A DNA stretch of 64,000 nucleotides from Streptomyces cadmiisoli (GTDB lineage Bacteria; Actinomycetota; Actinomycetes; Streptomycetales; Streptomycetaceae): assembly GCF_003261055.1 (NCBI RefSeq), contig NZ_CP030073.1, forward strand, positions 186,001 to 250,000, given 5' to 3'. The position numbers and the translations under genes are program-made. Under the pieces are notes generated by a model, which saw only the letters and a list, made by a program, of their open reading frames with translations, was not told the origin of the DNA and did not search any database. How positions within the stretch are numbered: the first letter of the stretch is position 1; every line of letters begins with the position of its first letter. Positions 61,322 through 64,000 of the stretch are shown piece by piece.

Positions 61322-64000
61322 TTACCCGAGGAGGTCGCGGAGCATCGGCTGCCAGCCGACTATGCGGCCACCGTAGCTCCGTGAACTGGGGTTGGTGGTG
61401 TAGTAGTCGGGTCCACCTTGATAAAATGCGCCGACGTTCTGGATGTCCGCGCCGCTGAATTCGGACGCTCCCTTGCCCGGAATTATCTGATCCCGGGCCG
61501 TGGACAGATACCTCGCTGCCAGGAAGACGTTCTGGACGTTGTCCTGAAGCGATGCCTTGATTTCGCTCCGCTGATAACCCGTGAGATTGGCTGGGTCATA
61601 GCCGAGCAGATCAGCGGCGACATCGATCTGCATGCTGACGTTTCCGTAGGAGGCGTCGTCTCCGCTTCTCACCTCGCCCATCAGGTCGGTGATCGGCGGC
61701 TTGCCCGAGACCTCGTTGTAGGCGACTCCGGCCAGTAGGGTCCCAGGGATGTTGTTCTCCGCTGCGGCCGCGTTGATGGTGTCCGCGTACGCGGCGACGA
61801 AGTCCCTCTTGTACTGGGCCCGGTCCTCGTCGACTCCGCCGAAGATGAAGTCCGGGACCTGGGCCGCGCCGTCCCAGTTGCTCCAGACGTCGAGGTTCTG
61901 CTGCGAACCGTACTTGTTGGACAGGCCCATCAGCAGCAGGTGCTCCACGGTGAGCTGCTTGGTGGGCGTGCTGCACGCCGGCGGGCATCCGGCGCCGATG
62001 GTGACCAGCGAGGAGTCGGGTTCGGCCGTCATGGGACCCTTGTAGTCGATGTCCCATCCACCCCCGTCGTTCATGCTGCAGGTGTAACCGGACTCGTTGC
62101 ACTCGATGGGACGGTGACCGTCGTACTCGATGAACGAGGACGGGTTGCCGCCGGCGAAGGCGTAGCGGTTGCCGGTGTAAGGGTCGGTGCCGAGGCCCAT
62201 GTCGGCCAGGGCGCCGGTGTACATGTCCCGGGTGGTGAAGCGATTCAGGCCCGGGTCGTAGTTGCGGAAGCCCATGTCGTACGTACCCGACTGGGCGTCC
62301 CAGCGCTTGGCGTTGAAGCGGTAGGCGTTGTAGGCCTCCTTCGTCGGGTCGGCGGCGTCGGGCTTGTCGATGCCGGTGAACTCGGAGTCGTCGTCCTTGC
62401 CGTAGGCGGTGTAGCCGTAGGTCGTCTCGGTGTCGCCGTTGCCGTCGGTGACGGTCTCGACGTCGGTGTGGCTGTTGTAGCCGTAGTAGCCGTCCTCGGT
62501 TGTACCGTCCGTGTTGTGCTTGACCTGGGACAGGCGCTCTCCCCACGGGCTGTACTGGTACGACTTGGTCAGGGCACCGGAGACCTCTTCGTTCAGGACC
62601 TCGCCGGACAGGCCGAGGTAGGTGAAGTGGGTGGTCTTGCCGTCCGCGGTCTTCGACATGGTGCGGTCGAGCGGGTCGAAGGTGTACTTCGTCGACTTCA
62701 TCGCTCCGGTGTCGTCCATCTTCTGGGACTCCACGACGTGGTCGAAGCCGTCGTACACGCTCCGTTCGATGACCTGGCTGCCTGAGGTCACCGACTCCTG
62801 GCGGCCGAAGGGGTCGTAGGTGTACTTCGCCGTGGAGGTGCCGCTGGTGGCGGTCAGCAGGCGGTTGCGGTCGTAGTTGAAGTTGGTCGTGGTGTTGTCG
62901 ACGGTCTGGGTGATGACGTTGGCGTTGTCGTCGTGGACGTACGTCTCCGTCCCCGCGCCGTTACCGGTCTTGACCGACTCCTTGAGCCGGTCGGCCGGGT
63001 CGTAGCTGTAGTTGGTCGTCGACTCCAGGTATGCCGTGCGGTTGTCGGCGTTCATCTTCTTCGTCACGTCCTGCGCCTTGTTGCCGTTGGCGTCGTAGGC
63101 GTAGGTGTGGGAGGTGACGAGGGTGCCGTTGGGCTTCTTCTCGGCCGACGTCCTCAGGGCCGCATTCAGGTAGTAGGTGTAGTCGACGGTGTTGCCGTTG
63201 CCCTTGGTCTCCTTCAGCATCTGGCCGCGGTCGGTGTAGGTGTACGACGTGACCTTCGGCGAGGCGTCGGTCGCCGTCTTGCCGACCGAGACCGTCTTGA
63301 CCAGTTCACGCAGGTCGTAGGTGTACTTGGAGAACTGGTCGGGGTGGGTGACCGTCTCCGGCTGGCTGTTGGCGTCGTAGGTGTACGACGTCGACTTCTT
63401 CTCGTCGCCGGCGAGCGTCTCGGTGACCTTCTGGACTTGATTGAGGCCGGTGTAGGCGATCGTGTAGGCATCGATCTTCGCCGTCGACGACGTGTCGTCG
63501 ATCTTGGTCATGTTGCCGTTGAGGTCGTAGGTGTAGGCGAAGTCGCTCTTCTCCGTGTCAGCGGGCTCCCCGGCGGTGTCTCGCACCAGCTTGACGCCGT
63601 CGGCGACCACCGTGCCACCGCCGTTCTGGAACAGCTGCAGCTTGGCCGCGTTGCCCTGCTTGAAGGCGTACGAGCCCAGGGACACCCAAGTTCCCTGGTT
63701 CGTGGACGCGTTCTGGTCGACCGTCTTGTCGGCCGTGCCCGTGGAGTGCGTCACGGTGTATTTCGCCGTGGTCGCAGCGCCGGTGACCTTCGGGAACTTG
63801 ACGTACGCGGTGTACGTGCCGTCCTTGGGGATGTTGAGCGTCCAGGTGAAGGCGTCCGTGCCGGCGCCCGCCGCGTGGGTGGCGTGGTCGTAGCCGTGCT
63901 GGCCGGTGGCGGTTGCCTTCGTCCAGGTACCGGTGGAGGAAGTGTGCTGGGTATCGGAGTTGTCCACCAGGACCACATCCAGACCCACCGGTACACCGTC
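61322..64000 (-). CDS. RHS/YD-repeat polymorphic toxin, 5' end outside window
   Basis: An open frame runs from the window edge to TAA-type end at 61322 (about 892 codons visible). Order: a golvesin-like/carbohydrate-binding-type domain (VVLVDNSDTQHTSSTGTWTK, GTYTAYVKFP). Then many YD repeats (YTYDLNGNMTKIDD, YTYDPFGRQESVT). Then the RHS core end (YRFNAKRWDAQSGTYDMGFR, NYDPGLNRFTTRDMYTGALA) and a ~270-residue variable C-terminus. That tail contains LLAGVAYNEVSG, NVSMQIDVAADLLGYDPANL, FLAARYLSTARDQI and AFYQGGPDYYTT, a transglycosylase/lysozyme-like helical fold with Glu in NEVSG as candidate acid. It is a likely contact-dependent antibacterial effector. Confidence 0.88.
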   Translation of the reverse strand, partial: DGVPVGLDVVLVDNSDTQHTSSTGTWTKATATGQHGYDHATHAAGAGTDAFTWTLNIPKDGTYTAYVKFPKVTGAATTAKYTVTHSTGTADKTVDQNASTNQGTWVSLGSYAFKQGNAAKLQLFQNGGGTVVADGVKLVRDTAGEPADTEKSDFAYTYDLNGNMTKIDDTSSTAKIDAYTIAYTGLNQVQKVTETLAGDEKKSTSYTYDANSQPETVTHPDQFSKYTYDLRELVKTVSVGKTATDASPKVTSYTYTDRGQMLKETKGNGNTVDYTYYLNAALRTSAEKKPNGTLVTSHTYAYDANGNKAQDVTKKMNADNRTAYLESTTNYSYDPADRLKESVKTGNGAGTETYVHDDNANVITQTVDNTTTNFNYDRNRLLTATSGTSTAKYTYDPFGRQESVTSGSQVIERSVYDGFDHVVESQKMDDTGAMKSTKYTFDPLDRTMSKTADGKTTHFTYLGLSGEVLNEEVSGALTKSYQYSPWGERLSQVKHNTDGTTEDGYYGYNSHTDVETVTDGNGDTETTYGYTAYGKDDDSEFTGIDKPDAADPTKEAYNAYRFNAKRWDAQSGTYDMGFRNYDPGLNRFTTRDMYTGALADMGLGTDPYTGNRYAFAGGNPSSFIEYDGHRPIECNESGYTCSMNDGGGWDIDYKGPMTAEPDSSLVTIGAGCPPACSTPTKQLTVEHLLLMGLSNKYGSQQNLDVWSNWDGAAQVPDFIFGGVDEDRAQYKRDFVAAYADTINAAAAENNIPGTLLAGVAYNEVSGKPPITDLMGEVRSGDDASYGNVSMQIDVAADLLGYDPANLTGYQRSEIKASLQDNVQNVFLAARYLSTARDQIIPGKGASEFSGADIQNVGAFYQGGPDYYTTNPSSRSYGGRIVGWQPMLRDLLG

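Overview
The window is high-GC actinobacterial DNA, almost certainly from Streptomyces or a close relative. The evidence is strong G/C bias at codon third positions, frequent GTG/TTG starts, many Streptomyces-type secreted lipoproteins, ISL3/IS5/IS21-type elements and a large RHS/YD-repeat protein. Gene density is uneven, with many gene remnants, frameshifted transposases and recombinase fragments. This fits an accessory or chromosome-arm region. No rRNA, tRNA or CRISPR array was recognised.

Layout. 1-8.5 kb: end of an unrecognised gene, a lipoprotein, then a likely detoxification group (VOC protein, FAD monooxygenase, arylamine N-acetyltransferase). Two of its promoters carry the same TTGAY-N2-GTCAA palindrome. 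An intact IS5-family element sits exactly at the acetyltransferase stop codon. A lipoprotein and a methyltransferase follow. 8.5-19 kb: small secreted proteins, a MOSC protein with a very strong downstream hairpin, a HEAT-repeat protein, and remnants of two large tyrosine recombinases, an IS5 and an ISL3 element. 19-24.6 kb: msrB, a plasmid-type helix-turn-helix gene broken by one TAG, a decayed cutA, and a truncated ISL3 transposase. 24.6-29.6 kb: a 3.66-kb element made of a tyrosine recombinase, a small HTH protein, a zinc-finger-array recombinase-like protein and one convergent passenger gene. It is inserted inside the istB gene of a decayed IS21-family element.

30-42 kb: an orphan SUKH-type protein, a TetR/short-chain dehydrogenase pair with a clear operator, a lower-GC aldo/keto reductase and HSL-type esterase, an M20 peptidase, an MBL-fold hydrolase and a secreted PI-PLC-like enzyme. 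42-53 kb: small secreted proteins, including three paralogous I36-type (crystallin-like) proteins. Each of the three has the same long inverted repeat upstream. A ribbon-helix-helix/Fic-like toxin-antitoxin pair follows. 53-60.3 kb: an arsenic-type locus (VOC, an ArsR-ArsC fusion, an APC permease, a flavin oxidoreductase) with a perfect ATCAA-N6-TTGAT operator, then a DUF6223-like protein and a NarL-type two-component pair. 60.3-64 kb: a DNA-ligase remnant, a small three-helix membrane protein, and the 3' end of an RHS polymorphic-toxin gene whose C-terminus looks like a cell-wall hydrolase. The membrane protein is a candidate immunity protein.

The best candidates for little-described biology are the recombinase/HTH/zinc-array element (24737-28393), the I36 trio with its shared palindrome, and the RHS hydrolase/membrane-protein pair. 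All functional statements rest on reading motifs by eye; no database search was run.
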